A stretch of DNA of 64,000 bases, taken from assembly GCA_964020975.1 (NCBI GenBank), contig OZ026628.1:58868108-58932107 (forward strand), given 5' to 3'. Positions 47,294 to 58,531 of the stretch are shown here, piece after piece (position 1 is the stretch's first letter; each line of letters starts with the position of its first letter). This DNA is from Hermodice carunculata (taxonomy: Eukaryota > Annelida > Polychaeta > Eunicida > Amphinomidae). The notes beneath the pieces are model-generated. The model worked only from the letters and a program-made list of their open reading frames with translations. It was not told the DNA's origin and searched no databases. The position numbers and the translations under genes are program-made.

Positions 47294-48873
47294 TGCTCAT
47301 TCGATGCCCGGCTACCCTGTACAATTTCGTGTGTATGGGTTGGAGGTCTGACCTAGAGTGACCGAATACCTGCCTTGCAGCGTTTAGAAACCCCCGAACC
47401 ACGTGACCATGCTTCGCACCCCCTGTACTTACTTCACCCTTTTACAGGTCACGTAGACTAATTTATTGCGTAACGCATTCAGAAAAACAATTCCCGCTTT
47501 ACTGCCGAAACGCGGGAATATTTCATTACTATGGAAGTGAATGGAAATTCTAATGCTAATTCACATTGTTGACTTCTCCTCCAAAACTATCATCCAGATT
47601 AACTTTAAACTTGGTGGCAATGTACCTTGGGTGGGTTTCTACCAGGTTCAAATGGTCATGCTCCAGTGATTTTTGGATTTTTAATGAATTTTTTTGTTCT
47701 TTTTTTGGGACAAATGTTAAATAATCTTCTTCTCTGAAACCGCTTACCCAATTGCTTTGATATCACACAGGAAGACACCTAGGGACTCCTAGTTCCTAAT
47801 TTGTTCACCAGGTGGCACTGCAATTTTTTTCTAATTTTTTATGATTTTTTTTGTTTTATAGCTTTTCTCGACTTCTTCGCCAGAACCGTCACTCAGATTA
47901 AGCTTAAACGTGGTGGATGTGTTCCTTGTGGAAGGGTGAAACAATGTCGTTCACTATGTGGGAATGCTGCGGATTCATGATGTTTAACGATTTTTTCAAT
48001 TCGGCTCCTTTTTGGTAAATGCACCTTTTCTATTGATTACCATGGAAGTCAATGGGCATTCTAATGCTTATTTACATTTTCAACTTCTCCAAAACTGTCA
48101 TCCAGATTTCTTTAAACTTAATGGGGATATACCTTGGGTGGGTGTCTACCAAGTTTGTTCCAATGGTCATGTTCCAATGAATTTTGGATTTTTTTTATGA
48201 TTTTTTTTTTCAAAAATCTTAACAAAAGTTTTAATAGGAAAGTTTAACATGGGAATTTCTTGTAATTGTCATAACTTGAATAGTTTTAGCCAGATTTACT
48301 TCAAACTTGGTGGGGATGTACATTGGGTGGATCTCTACCAAATTTGTTCAAATGGTCATGCTTCAGTGATTTTTGGATTTTTTATGAATTTTTTTGTTCT
48401 TTTTGGGGGCAAATCTTAAAAAATCTTCTTCTCCAAAACGGCTCAGCGTATTGCTTCAAATTTGCATAGGAAGACTTCTGGGGACCCCTAGACCTTAATT
48501 TGTACAAGAGGTGGTGCTGCAATTTTTTTTTTTAATGAATTTTTGTGTTTTCGCAATTTTCGACTTCTTCTCTAGAACCGTCACACAGATTAAGCTGAAA
48601 CTTGGTGGATATGTTCCTTTTGAAAGGGTCAAACAAAGGTGTTCACTAGGTGGCACTGCTGTGGATTCCTGATTTTTAACTTTTTTTTCAGTTCAGGTAC
48701 TTATCGGTAAATGCAACTTTCCTGTTGATTAATATATAAGTCAATGGGCATTCTAATGCTAATTCACATTTTCGATTTCTTTTCCAAAACTGCCTGCCAC
48801 ATTCACTTCAAACTTGGTGGCAATGTACCTTGGGTGGGTTTCTTCCTAGTTTGTACAAATGGTCATGGTCCAG

Positions 48874-48880
<7 letters not shown>

Positions 48881-48907
<27 letters not shown>
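48881..48907. repeat. Poly(T) tract
   Basis: Run of about 27 T inside a family-A core module, at the usual T-rich position. Confidence 0.9.
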
Positions 48908-48909
<2 letters not shown>

Positions 48910-50821
48910 AAATCTGAAAAGTTCTTATTCACCGAAACTGCTCACCCAATTGCTTTGATATCACACAGAAATACTCCTAGGGGCTTCTTGCTCTGAATTT
49001 GTTCACCAGGTGGCGCTGCATGATTGTTTGTGTGTTTTCATTATTTTGGACTTCTTCTCCAGAACCATGACTCAGATTGAGCTGAAACTTGGTGGATAGC
49101 TTTTTTGTGAAAGGGTCAAACAAAGTTGTATACTAGGTGGCACTGCTGTGGATTCCTCATTTTTAATTATTTTTTCAATTCGGGTACTTATCCGTAAATG
49201 TACCTTTCCTACTGATTACTATGTATGTCAATGGGCATTCTAATGCTAACACACATTTTCGACTTCTTCTCCAAAACTGTCAGCCAGATTCACTTCAAAC
49301 TTGGTGACAATGTACTTTGGGTGGGTTTCTACCAATTGCATTCAAATGGTCATGCTTCAGTGATTTTTGGATTTTAATTGAATTATTTTGTGCTTTTGGG
49401 GGGCAAATCTTAAAAAATCTTCTTCTCCAAAACCGCTCACCCAATTGCTTTGATATTACACAGAAACACTTCTAGAGACTCCTAGTTCTGAATTTGTTCA
49501 CCAGGTGGCACTGCAATCTTTTTCTATTTTCATGTGCTTATTGGAAAATACACCATTCTTATTGATTACTATGCAAGTCATTGGTAATTCCAATGCATAT
49601 TCACACTTTTGACTTCATCTCCCAAACTGTTTGCCACACTCACTTCAAACTTACTGGCAGTGTACAGTAGATGTGTCTGTACCATATCTGTTTAAGCATA
49701 GGTCAGCTGAGCATGGGCTGTTCACACAGCCCTCTTGTTTTCTGTTTGGTACTTATGGTTAAAGGCACATCTCTTGTTGATTGGTATGCAAGTCAATGGG
49801 CATTGTAATGTTAATTTACATTTTTGACATTTTCTCCTAAGCCATTAACCAGATTGACTTCAATCTTGGCAATGTACCTTGGGTGGGTCTCTACCAGCTT
49901 TGCTCAAACGGTCATGGTCCATTGGGTTTTGGATTTTTTTGCTTTTTTTGTTCAGAAACCGCTCAGACCTTTGCTTTGATATCACACAGGGACAGTTCTA
50001 GAGGCTCTGGTTCTATATTTGCTCACCAGGTGGCACTGCAATTTTCTTCTATTTTGTTACAACTTTTTGTGTGTTTTCCCTATTTTTGCCTTATTTTCCA
50101 GAACTGTCACTCAGATTAAGCTGAACTTTAGTAGATATGTCCCTCGTGAAAGGGTCAAACAAAGGTGTTCACTAGGCGGCACTGCTGTGGATTGATGATT
50201 TTTAACAATTTTTTCAGTTCAGCTATCTATCGGTAGATGCACCTTTCCTGTTGATTACCATGCGGGTCAATGGGCATTCTAATGCTAATTCACAGTTTGG
50301 ACTTCTCTGAAGAAACTGTCAGTCAGATTGACTTCAGAGTTGCTGGTAATGTACCTTGGGTGGCTTTCTAGCAAGTTTTGCGAAATGGTCTCGCTCCAGT
50401 GATTTTTGGATATTTTATGATTTTTTTTTTTTTTAAGTTTTAATAAAAAAGTTTAGCATCGGAATTTGTTGCAATGGTTATAACTTGAATAGTTTTGGCC
50501 AGATTTGTGCCAAACTTGTTAGGGATGTACCTTTTATAAGTGTCTACCTATTTTGTGCAAGTGATCATGTTCCATTGACTATTGGACCTTGAACTTATTC
50601 CCAAGGTCACAGGACAACTGCATGAAATTTACTGTTCACTAGATAGCTTCAGATCTGTTTTGAGTTGAGACCTTGATGTTGCACAAGTTAACGTTTATTT
50701 ATGAATGTCATGCTTAGACAGCAGATGAATGACCTTGACCTAATTTCTGGGATCACAGTGCAACATACATGAATTTTACTCTTAAGTGCTTTAACTTGAG
50801 AACTACCTTGATCCTGTCCCA

Positions 50822-50897
50822 AGTTCACAGAGCCACAAGTGTGGCTCTGTCAACTTGGCACAAAAATTCATAAACAAGCCCTTTTTGTTTATGAATT
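50822..50897. repeat. Two adjacent hairpins inside family A
   Basis: Hairpin 1: CCAAGTTCACAGAGCCAC and GTGGCTCTGTCAACTTGG (18-bp arms, one mismatch) around 50819-50857. Hairpin 2: 'aattcataaacaa' and 'ttgtttatgaatt' at 50865-50897 (13-bp arms). Other family-A copies (about 39330 and 51960) carry the first arm only, followed by normal sequence, so the second arm is a new local inverted copy. Confidence 0.85.
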
Positions 50898-52344
50898 TTT
50901 TTTGTTCATAATTTTGCGAAGTCTTAAAAAAAATTTCTTTGGAACAGGTTGGCCAATTGCTTTGAAATTGCTTAGGGAGACTCCTGGGGACCTAATTGTT
51001 TAACAGGTGGTGCTGTGATTTTCCAAATATTTTTTATGCAAAAAAGGTGTGTATTTTGTTATTTTAGACTTCTTATTCAAAACAATCACTCAGATTATGC
51101 TCAAACTTGGTGGAAATATTCCTTGTAGAAGGGTCAGGTAAAGGTGTCCACAATGTGGCATTGCTAGAAATCCCAGATTTTGAATGAATTTTTCAATTTG
51201 GATAGTTATTGGTTAATGCATATAGTCATATTGATTGCTATGTAAATGAATGGGGATTGCAATGGCAATTCACGCTTTTGACTTCTTCTCCAAAACGTCT
51301 AACCAGATTCACTCTAAACTTGATGGGGATGTACCTTGGGTGGGTCTCTACTAAGTGTATACAAATAGTCATGCTCCAATGATTCTGGACTTTTTATGAT
51401 TTTTTTGGTTCAGTTTATGGCCAAATCTTAAAAAACTTCCCCCAAGCCACTGGGCCAATTATTTCAAAATTCCATAGGCACACTTGAGGGCATGACAGAT
51501 GGTTACACAATACATGGCTGACCTTGACCTCAGTCTCAAGGTCACAGGGTCACTTAGGTGTAATTAACTCTTAAGATTATAACTTGAGAATTTTGATGTT
51601 TTACATGATTATGATTCTCTTTGAGAGCCAAACTCAAACAGCACCTGAGTGACCTTGACCTCATTTCCAAGGTCACAGGACAATTGACATGAAATTGACT
51701 ATTCACTTGATAACTTGAGATCAGTTCTCAGTTAGCACTTTGAAGTTGCACATGTTAATGTTTCTCTATGATGGTCATGTATAGACAGTATGTGAGTGAC
51801 CTTGACCTCATTTCTGATATCACAGTGCAACATGCATGAAGTTTACTCTTGGCTAGAACTTGAGAACTACTTGAACTGAGACCTTGATGTTGTGCAAGTT
51901 AGTTTTCTTTCATAGAGGTCAGACTTACTCAGTACATGGGTGACCCTGATCTTATTCCAAGGGCAGAGAGCCACAAATGTGATGAATCTATAGGTCAGCT
52001 GAGCATGGGCTGTTCACAGAGCCCTATTGTTTAATAGTGGTGCCACCATTACAGAACTCAACCTAGATTTTAGTATAGTTGATAAGTCCTACAAGTTGTA
52101 TGCACTGAATTAATATGCAAAACTGTGGGCTGTGGTAAAATGCATCCACAAGCAAGCGTTTATAGATTGATGGAATGGGAAACCTATGGACATTTGTGAT
52201 ATTAGCTCTATAACATTTGTTCACCAGAGCTCAAAAAAAAAAAAGAACAGAGTGGTATTCCTTTATTATGTGCTTGTAATGTTGAGTAAATACAAAGTAA
52301 ATACTTTATGCATGTTTTTTTTTTTTTTTCTTAAGTGCATGCAG

Positions 52345-52458
52345 CTCGTTACAAGTTTGAAGCAAGAAATTGAACGTCTCAAGCAACGTGAGGTTTATCT
52401 CATGCAAATTATAAGCCAGCAGAAGGAGGACCTGCATGGCTATATAATGAATAAAGAA
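52345..52458 (+). CDS. Coiled-coil exon of the plus-strand gene
   Basis: A T-rich tract and acceptor (cttaagtgcatgcag) and a strong donor (AAAGAA|gtaagc) enclose 38 codons, phase 0 at both sides. The sequence (LVTSLKQEIERLKQREVYLM...) shows heptad spacing of leucines and continues the coiled coil begun by the exon at 40242. Frame matches both neighbours (40442 and 53221). Confidence 0.75.
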
Positions 52459-52534
52459 GTAAGCATGCAACATTGTACATAGATAAGGGTGTCACAAGCT
52501 GTATGCAAGAGTTGAAATAATGGCTTTCCTCAGA

Positions 52535-52882
52535 GACTATAACCCTTTCACCATTGGCGACAGTCGCAGTGGAATTGGCGGCAGGCTGTGGAAAGCGACT
52601 CCAGTCGAATTTCAGTGCAAGTTTAAAGACATTTTAATACTCTATCAAATTTTCAAGAATACCCATAAGTTCACCAAAGTTTGTTATTGTGAATATGATT
52701 ATTGCAAAACAGTGTTTATGTGGCGTGTTGTTGTGGATACTATTTGCCTCACTTCATATTTTATTATCATTTTTACTTTGGGGATATTGAATATAAATGG
52801 TGTTTCGTACTATCAAAATTCCTAGAATCTCAGCGCTCAGTTGGGTTTGCCATGGGATAAATATGGGATGAAAGAGTTAAGT
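52535..52882. mobile_element. piggyBac-like MITE
   Basis: The left end TAACCCTTTCACCATTGGCG and right end GATGAAAGAGTTAAG form short inverted repeats with a TAA/TTAA edge. The CCCTTT..A..GG.G pattern resembles the other TTAA elements at 55.2-55.8 kb. The open frame across it (from 52520) is not a gene. Confidence 0.6.
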
Positions 52883-53220
52883 TGTTACCAGGAATAACAG
52901 TGACTGAATTTTGTAAATGATAACAGTACTGTACAGGATTAATTACGCCACCATATTTCATGCCCAAATATATTCTGTAAAATGCTGATCAGCGTCATAT
53001 TTGTACACCTAGGTGCACAGACTTTTTGATGAGGTACATACATGTACATGTAATCAAGAGACTGAAGATCTTGAATATTATATTACTTTTTGATTGACGT
53101 TTCTTGTTTTATTCCCTGTGGAATATGTTTATAAATCTATAGGTTTTGACAGCAATTTACGTGCAATCAAATATCATGTTCAAATGCCCACAGAACATTT
53201 ATAATCTGTGTGTTTTCCAG

Positions 53221-53298
53221 GGACAGAAAGTTTCAAATGGGCCAGAGGAGCAGCCTAAACAGTCTGCCACTTGTACAGAGTGTAGGATAGACTCCTGA
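53221..53298 (+). CDS. Last coding exon of the plus-strand gene
   Basis: The acceptor 'ctgtgtgttttccag' begins a phase-0 exon of 25 codons ending in TGA at 53296. It reads GQKVSNGPEEQPKQSATCTECRIDS: hydrophilic, with a terminal CTEC pair that echoes the CQEC of exon 40242. Too short for the ORF listing; identified by splice site, frame and Pro/Glu/Lys-rich composition. A 3' UTR follows, with a candidate AATAAA at 53931-53936, about 630 nt downstream. Confidence 0.68.
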   Translation, partial: GQKVSNGPEEQPKQSATCTECRIDS

Positions 53299-54198
53299 CA
53301 AAAAGCTGTCCTGGTGGAGCACAAAACGACAGTGTATCTGGGCATGTTCTACCGGACAACAAGACAAATCAATTACTGTAAGCAGCCACTTGGGCAAATC
53401 TGTGGGAGTCTACCATCACCACATTTCTGCATTACCCGGAATGCCTTGTGCTTGGAGGCTAAAGATATCTAAGACCTGAAGGAGGAGTACCGCATTAGTT
53501 CAATATCTGAATATGGGTCATTTTTTAATGATGTGTTACAAATAACAGCCACTAACAGTGAGTTGTGTGATATCTTTAGCCAGAATATAATGTATTACTT
53601 GGCATAGGTCTCATTTAAAATTGTTGATGGTCTTGATGAAAACACTTCCTCAGTGGACAATATGCAATGATCTAGCACATAGGTGGTTTTTTTTCAAATG
53701 TTTTAAACAAGGTTATTTGAATTGCCAGCAGATCCTGGCCAGTTTAAGATGAAATTACAATTACAGGGCTTACGTAGATATTAAGTACAAGGCAAACTTG
53801 ATTTTGTCTTTTTGTGCGCCTGTCTACATGACATGCTGCCACAGTGTTTACCTAACTATAGTCTTGTTTGAGACTTTTTATTTTCTTCATCAGTTCATTA
53901 TAAAAGAAAATAGCTAATGAACAGTATGAAAATAAATGATGGGGCAGTTATAGGGTGGAGCTGGAAGGAGCCAGGCCACAAAGCATTCCTGGCGAGGAAT
54001 TGTAAAATGAACATCACAATTTGTCAAATGTCAATAATGATTAAAATATGTCTCTAAGAGAACAAGATTGTCTATACATGTGTTGTCCATCTGCTAATAG
54101 GAAAAATCAGCACATACTGCAATGTTCTTACTATGGGATGTACCACTGCATAGATCCAATAATTTAAGAGAGAAGATCAAGACATGCACGATATTGGA
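53299..54198 (+). other. Probable 3' UTR and downstream flank
   Basis: Non-repetitive sequence; AATAAA at 53931. No other gene signal. Confidence 0.45.
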
Positions 54199-54505
54199 CT
54201 TAACTCATTCCATACTATGGTCACAGGCCTTGGTCAGTGGTTCTGGCACTGCCTGGCAAGTCATGCTACTGCAGGCCTTGCATGCAAGATATTCTACTTT
54301 ACTCATTCCATACTATGGTCACAGGGCTTGGTCAGTGGTTCTGGCACTGCCTGGCAAGTCATGCTACAGCGGGCCTTGCATGCAAGATATTCTACTTTAC
54401 TCATTCTATACTATGGTCACAGGCCTTGGTCAGTGGTTCTGGCACTGCCTGGCAAGTCATGCTGCAGCTGCCCTTGCTGCAGCTGCAGCATGACTTCCTG
54501 ATGAC
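54199..54505. repeat. Tandem array, three 98-bp units, ending in a hairpin
   Basis: It opens with TTAACTCATTCC. Units start at 54203, 54301 and 54399 and differ at only a few bases. The third unit continues into AAGTCATGCTGCAGCTGC facing its complement (about 54462-54499). The single-copy relative is 4793-5017. The open frames through here are artefacts of 98-bp periodicity. Confidence 0.9.
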
Positions 54506-55248
54506 ATTTTGCTGATCGTTCCTGCAATTTGTTGTGTATTCTTTATCTTTGGCCCCCTTTTTTTTTGTTGTACATGGAACTATTTTTGTTGGAGTCAGAG
54601 GAGGTGAGCCAGTCAATACCCCAAACTTAGATTTGTTTGTAAACAAAGAAGATCATAAATAGCCATTGTGCCATTATCACAGCTGTCAGCCAGCAGGACA
54701 TCTTCCAACTTACTGTAATCAGCTTTGTGCCACATATTTCTGGTATGAAGGTATGTGTGAGCTCTTGTATCATTACAACATAGCTATTACTTTGGATTAT
54801 TCCATTCCAAAATAGGGAAATTAATACTCAGCATATCATCGCAAGTGTGTTGATATATGCATGGGTTAACATTGAACAGGGCCCATATCTGCTGGAAGTT
54901 GCCAAAGTTGGGATTTTTTGTTTACTTGTGTTAACTATGAAAATGGCTTTCTGAGGGTTGTACACGAAATGATCTTCAGAGTTAAACTTTCTCTGATGCA
55001 TTGTAATTACATGAATATTGAAACATAGTTCATTTTCTATATATACTGCATTGTGTTTCAATCTGTCATGATCAAGGCATTGGAATTTATATGGATGTAT
55101 TGCTTTTGCATGGACATCGTGATATTCACTGGTATTTTGGCTGTCATGACTTCTGGGGACGTTGATAATGATATAATGTGCTGCATTTGTGTCTCAAAGT
55201 GTTATAGCTGTGATACTGGTATTCATAGGCCTGTTTTACATTTATATT

Positions 55249-55492
55249 AACTCTTACAGAGCCAATTTAGAGACTGAGTCAACAGCTTTCCTTGGGGCAC
55301 TTTCCACGCAAAGCGCGGAAAGTGCCCCAAGGAAAGCTGTTGACCTGGACCAAATTTTTCACTGGGAACATAGGCATGCTGGTACTTGAATGAAAGGTCT
55401 TTTAATGAGGAATATGAATCTGGAATCATTACAGTAATCCAGCTTCATCAGCACAGCTTAAGCCGTGACTGGCACTCAAAGAGCTAACAGGT
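55249..55492. mobile_element. piggyBac-like MITE with 28-bp perfect hairpin
   Basis: The left edge TTAACTCTTACAGAGCC and right edge GGCACTCAAAGAGCTAAC resemble piggyBac-type ends; on the reverse strand the right end reads CTCTTTGAGTGCCAGTCACG. The hairpin arms 55278-55305 and 55317-55344 are perfectly complementary over 28 bp. Confidence 0.7.
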
Positions 55493-55550
55493 TATCACTG
55501 AACATGTCTTCGTTTTGATTTTATCTGCTCATGACTGTGACACTTTCTAT

Positions 55551-55792
55551 TAACCCTTAAAGAGATAATCACTGCTATAGTCGTTTTCTCATTATTGTTA
55601 AACATAGAATGGTTAAAAGATTCAAATTCCTCATAAAGATACCTTTTGTTCAAATACCAGCATGCCTAGTCTAAAGCAAAAAGTAGCCTTAGTAAACATC
55701 TTTCCTTGGGGGCACTTTGCAGCCATTGCGTGCAAAGTGCCCCCAGGAAAGCTGTTGACTCAGTCTTAAATCAGCACTTTAAGGGTAAACAC
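55551..55792. mobile_element. piggyBac-like MITE, opposite orientation
   Basis: TTAACCCTTAAAGAG on the left and CACTTTAAGGGTAA on the right. It has a hairpin at about 55702-55758 (arms about 20 bp with one bulge) sharing TTTCCTTGGGGGCACTTTGC with the hairpin of 55249-55492. The hairpin lies at the right end here and at the left end there, so the two copies are in opposite orientation. Confidence 0.7.
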
Positions 55793-57525
55793 ATGGATTT
55801 TACTTGTACTTCACCTAATCATGGGTGAAGTATTGGTATTCATACTGGTATCGAAGTTCTGGCCCACAGCTATATGTACTGCATTTAATGGTTATGACAA
55901 CTATTCATGAGTTTGAAACATTGATACTGCCATTTGTATGTAGTCAATTGTGAGTATTTGTAATGTTTGGAATTCTATCCTATTGCTCAGATAATACTGG
56001 CAGCAATAAACATGTACTGGCAATATCTTCATGGGCCCCCTTTCTGTAAATCAGTATTGCATTGTGATCTGCTGGTTGGAGGAATCTCACCTCAGTGGTT
56101 CTTGAGTCACCAAAATAATGAAAATAGTGCCACCATATTATTAGTTCACTTTTCATTGCAAGATGGTCTGCATCCCCACAACCACCCGTTCAGCCTATGA
56201 AACCCAACCCTGCAACTGAAAATTGTGGACTCTTCCATGCACCATCATTTTGGATATTGGACTCTTCCACATTTCTGTGGCTTACTGGTGTCAACATCTT
56301 GGAACAACCCCTCCCGCCCGGACCTCAACTTAGGAAATTGGAACTGAACTTAGGAAGGGTGGACAACATTGGACTTGGGTACTTCTGATGTAACCCCCCA
56401 CCCCCCACCCCCAACCACTGAAAAACAGTAACTGATGCATCAATGACTGTGGGCTGACAATCAATAAACATATTGCATAAAACCAACAGTATTATTTTGT
56501 GTTGCGTCATTCCCGTACGAAAAATGTATTACAGAATTATGCAAGAAAACAGTATAAGAGATCTACAAAGAATTTCTTTCATATTTATGCAAGATCTGCA
56601 ATGTAAAGGAACAACCCGTACAAAATTTTCTGTATTGATTATAACTTACAGGAATATAGCAGAAATATTGCAGGATTTGATTTTCTCGCATGTTGCTCTT
56701 CAAATTATTACAGATCTTTTCCTTGTTTAATTTTCTTGCATGCTTCATTCAAAATCTGTAATGAAATTTCTTGCATATGCAAGATATGCTCCAAATCTGT
56801 GATGAATTTCTTGTGTATGCACGGATTTTTTCAAGCATAAGCAAGAAAATACCATCAATGCAGGAAATTGCTCTGACTTCATGGGTGTCCGCTGGTAAAG
56901 CCTAAAATTTAAGGCACTGCTGGCCGTCAATTCAAAATATCTTTCATTGACTATAGTTATAATATATTACCACTCACATTAGTTAGGTTTACATACTTTT
57001 TGGCTTGTTGATCTTAAAAGAGATAAATACACTTCAACACCATTCTCTAGGCTAAATGCTGAATAAGTTGCCTTGCTTCTACTCATCCTTTTCCATGCTG
57101 AGAGAGACTATTCAAGACACCAGTAACTGGCCATTGTCATTGTCATTGACAAGTTCAAGTTCAAGTTCAAGCTCAAGTTCATGTTGGGCCACATGGCTTT
57201 ACTCCGCAGAAGTGCACTTAGCTGTGGAAGTGAAACTATACAGGTCATGTAACACCAAATCAAGCCCAATCGAGTTACATGTTGGCTATACACCCTGGCA
57301 TGTCTCTGACATTTGAAAGTTTCGTTGACAACACTGTACCCGTCATTTTGTTTAAAGGCTACTTCAATGACGGTAATCTGGTATTATTACCATCAATAGA
57401 AAATGGGATCAAAGCTTGCAGTTGAATGTGCCAACAGCTCAGCTGGCCTAGATCAGCGAGGGTCCACATCGTATGTCACATCCGGGCAACAATTAAGCCA
57501 TAAGAAGGCTAAAGCCAAAAAAAAA
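55793..57525. other. No gene supported
   Basis: 56390-56420 is C-rich. 56470-56930 is full of irregular 'cttgcat'/'atgcaag' words. 57151-57180 is a short TTCAAG hexamer array. Open frames here have no recognisable content. Confidence 0.5.
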
Positions 57526-57529
57526 AACT

Positions 57530-57985
57530 TGATTTGACAAAGAGTGTCCATTTATGAAATCCGAATTAAGAAAATTGGGCTTCCAAGCACATAGAGATCC
57601 CTTTAATACATCAAAAGATGTTGCGCCCTACGTAAAAAATAAAAGGGAATGCTCAATAGGAATAAAAAGTTGCTTATCGACACCTGATACTTAATCAATT
57701 TGAAACTCCACAAGACAAAAAACAAAAAAAATCTGGGACCTGTTTGATAAACTAAAGGACCATGACCACAACAACAAATCCAATGACATATCGTAACCAG
57801 AACACTGAATGTTCAGAATACTTTCATAGACTTATAAATAAGCACTGCACTGCTGACAGTGACCTAATATCCCTCATAATTGAATTTATTAACCTAAGCA
57901 AATCCCTAATTTTCACTTAACTTGATTATCACATTACTGAAGCTGAGATTTCTAACCCCATCTCACTGCTAAACTGGACAGCTGC
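57530..57985 (+). pseudogene. LINE ORF2 fragment (CR1/L2-like), degraded
   Basis: In shifting frames it reads like the segment between endonuclease and reverse transcriptase of non-LTR retrotransposons: LRKLGFQAHRDPFN, NKLKDHDHNN-type and ITEAEISNPIS motifs, the last typical of the region just before RT motif 0. Several stops and frame changes make it inactive. It ends abruptly at the family-A fragment. Confidence 0.5.
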
Positions 57986-58531
57986 GTGATCAGCCCATGC
58001 TCAGCTGACCTAGGCTTGTTTCACAAAATCAAGGTTGCAACTGAAAAGACCTGTGTTGAGGATTAGCTTAGTGCATATGACATTTTGAAGTATTTCTAAG
58101 ACTGACGACCAAGCCTCCAAAAGTGCAGCCTGACTAGCAAGTCAGCTTGCTTAAAAATTGCAGCACAACCTGGTTAAAAAATTAAGAACCAGGAGACCAT
58201 CTCAGTGTTCCTGAGTGATATTAAAGCAATTGGGTGAGTGATTTCAGAGAAAAAGATTTTTTAAGATTTGTTCAAAAAGAACAAAAAAAAATTCAGAAGT
58301 TCAAAGTAAATGAAACATGACCATTGGAACAAAATTGGCAGAGACCCCCCTCTCCCGGTACATTGTTAACAACTTTGAAGTCAATCTGCATGTCAGACTG
58401 AGAGAAGAAGTTGAAAATGTGAATTGGCATAAGAGTGCCCATTGAGCTACATAGTAATCAAAAGGAACGGTGCATTTATTCATAAGTACCCAAATTGAAA
58501 AAATCGTTAAAATTCAGGAATCCACAGCAGT
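57986..58531 (-). repeat. Family A fragment, rearranged
   Basis: Reverse orientation: right-end words 'cagcccatgctcagctgacc' at 57993, then core modules from about 58140 with the cccaattgctttaat and 'cagattgacttcaaagtt' boxes. It ends at CCACAGCAG where the BEL/Pao fossil begins. Confidence 0.75.

Larger units (their letters stand above)
42570..47527 (-). mobile_element. Ngaro/PAT-type tyrosine-recombinase (DIRS order) retrotransposon
   Basis: In its own (minus) direction: repeat A1 (47527-47323), gag-like region, reverse transcriptase-RNase H, tyrosine recombinase, repeat B1 (43434-43367) directly followed by A2 (43366-43163), about 525 bp, then B2 (42637-42570). A copies are about 204 bp and B copies 68 bp, nearly identical, the split-direct-repeat layout known from Ngaro and PAT elements. 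It interrupts a family-A repeat at GATT|ACTATGG, the uninterrupted form of which is seen near 23008 and 24218. There is no long target duplication; each junction carries ATT. It looks nearly whole with perhaps two breaks, and young judging from A1/A2 identity. Such elements integrate circular DNA by site-specific recombination instead of using an integrase. Confidence 0.92.
41487..52031 (+). repeat. Family A array, interrupted by a YR retrotransposon
   Basis: Left end AGCTCAGCTGACTTGTCA at 41487; core modules continue to 42569, then after the retrotransposon from 47528 to a first right end (GGGCTGTTCACACAGCCC, 49714-49731) and onward to a second right end near 52004-52031. The part from 50580 to 52000 is the TGACCTTGACCTC-rich 3' module. 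Probably two or more copies placed head to tail, about 5.5 kb of family-A DNA once the insertion is discounted. All of it is intronic to the plus-strand gene if the exons at 40242 and 52345 are joined. Confidence 0.85.

Noticed and set aside
52520-52825. 101-residue open frame beginning MAFLRDYNPF
   Set aside because: Coincides with a MITE with inverted ends; hydrophobic content is AT-rich chance sequence.
54122-54515. Repetitive open frames of 92-123 residues (LVSGSGTAWQVML units)
   Set aside because: 98-bp tandem repeats are open in three frames; non-coding MITE sequence.
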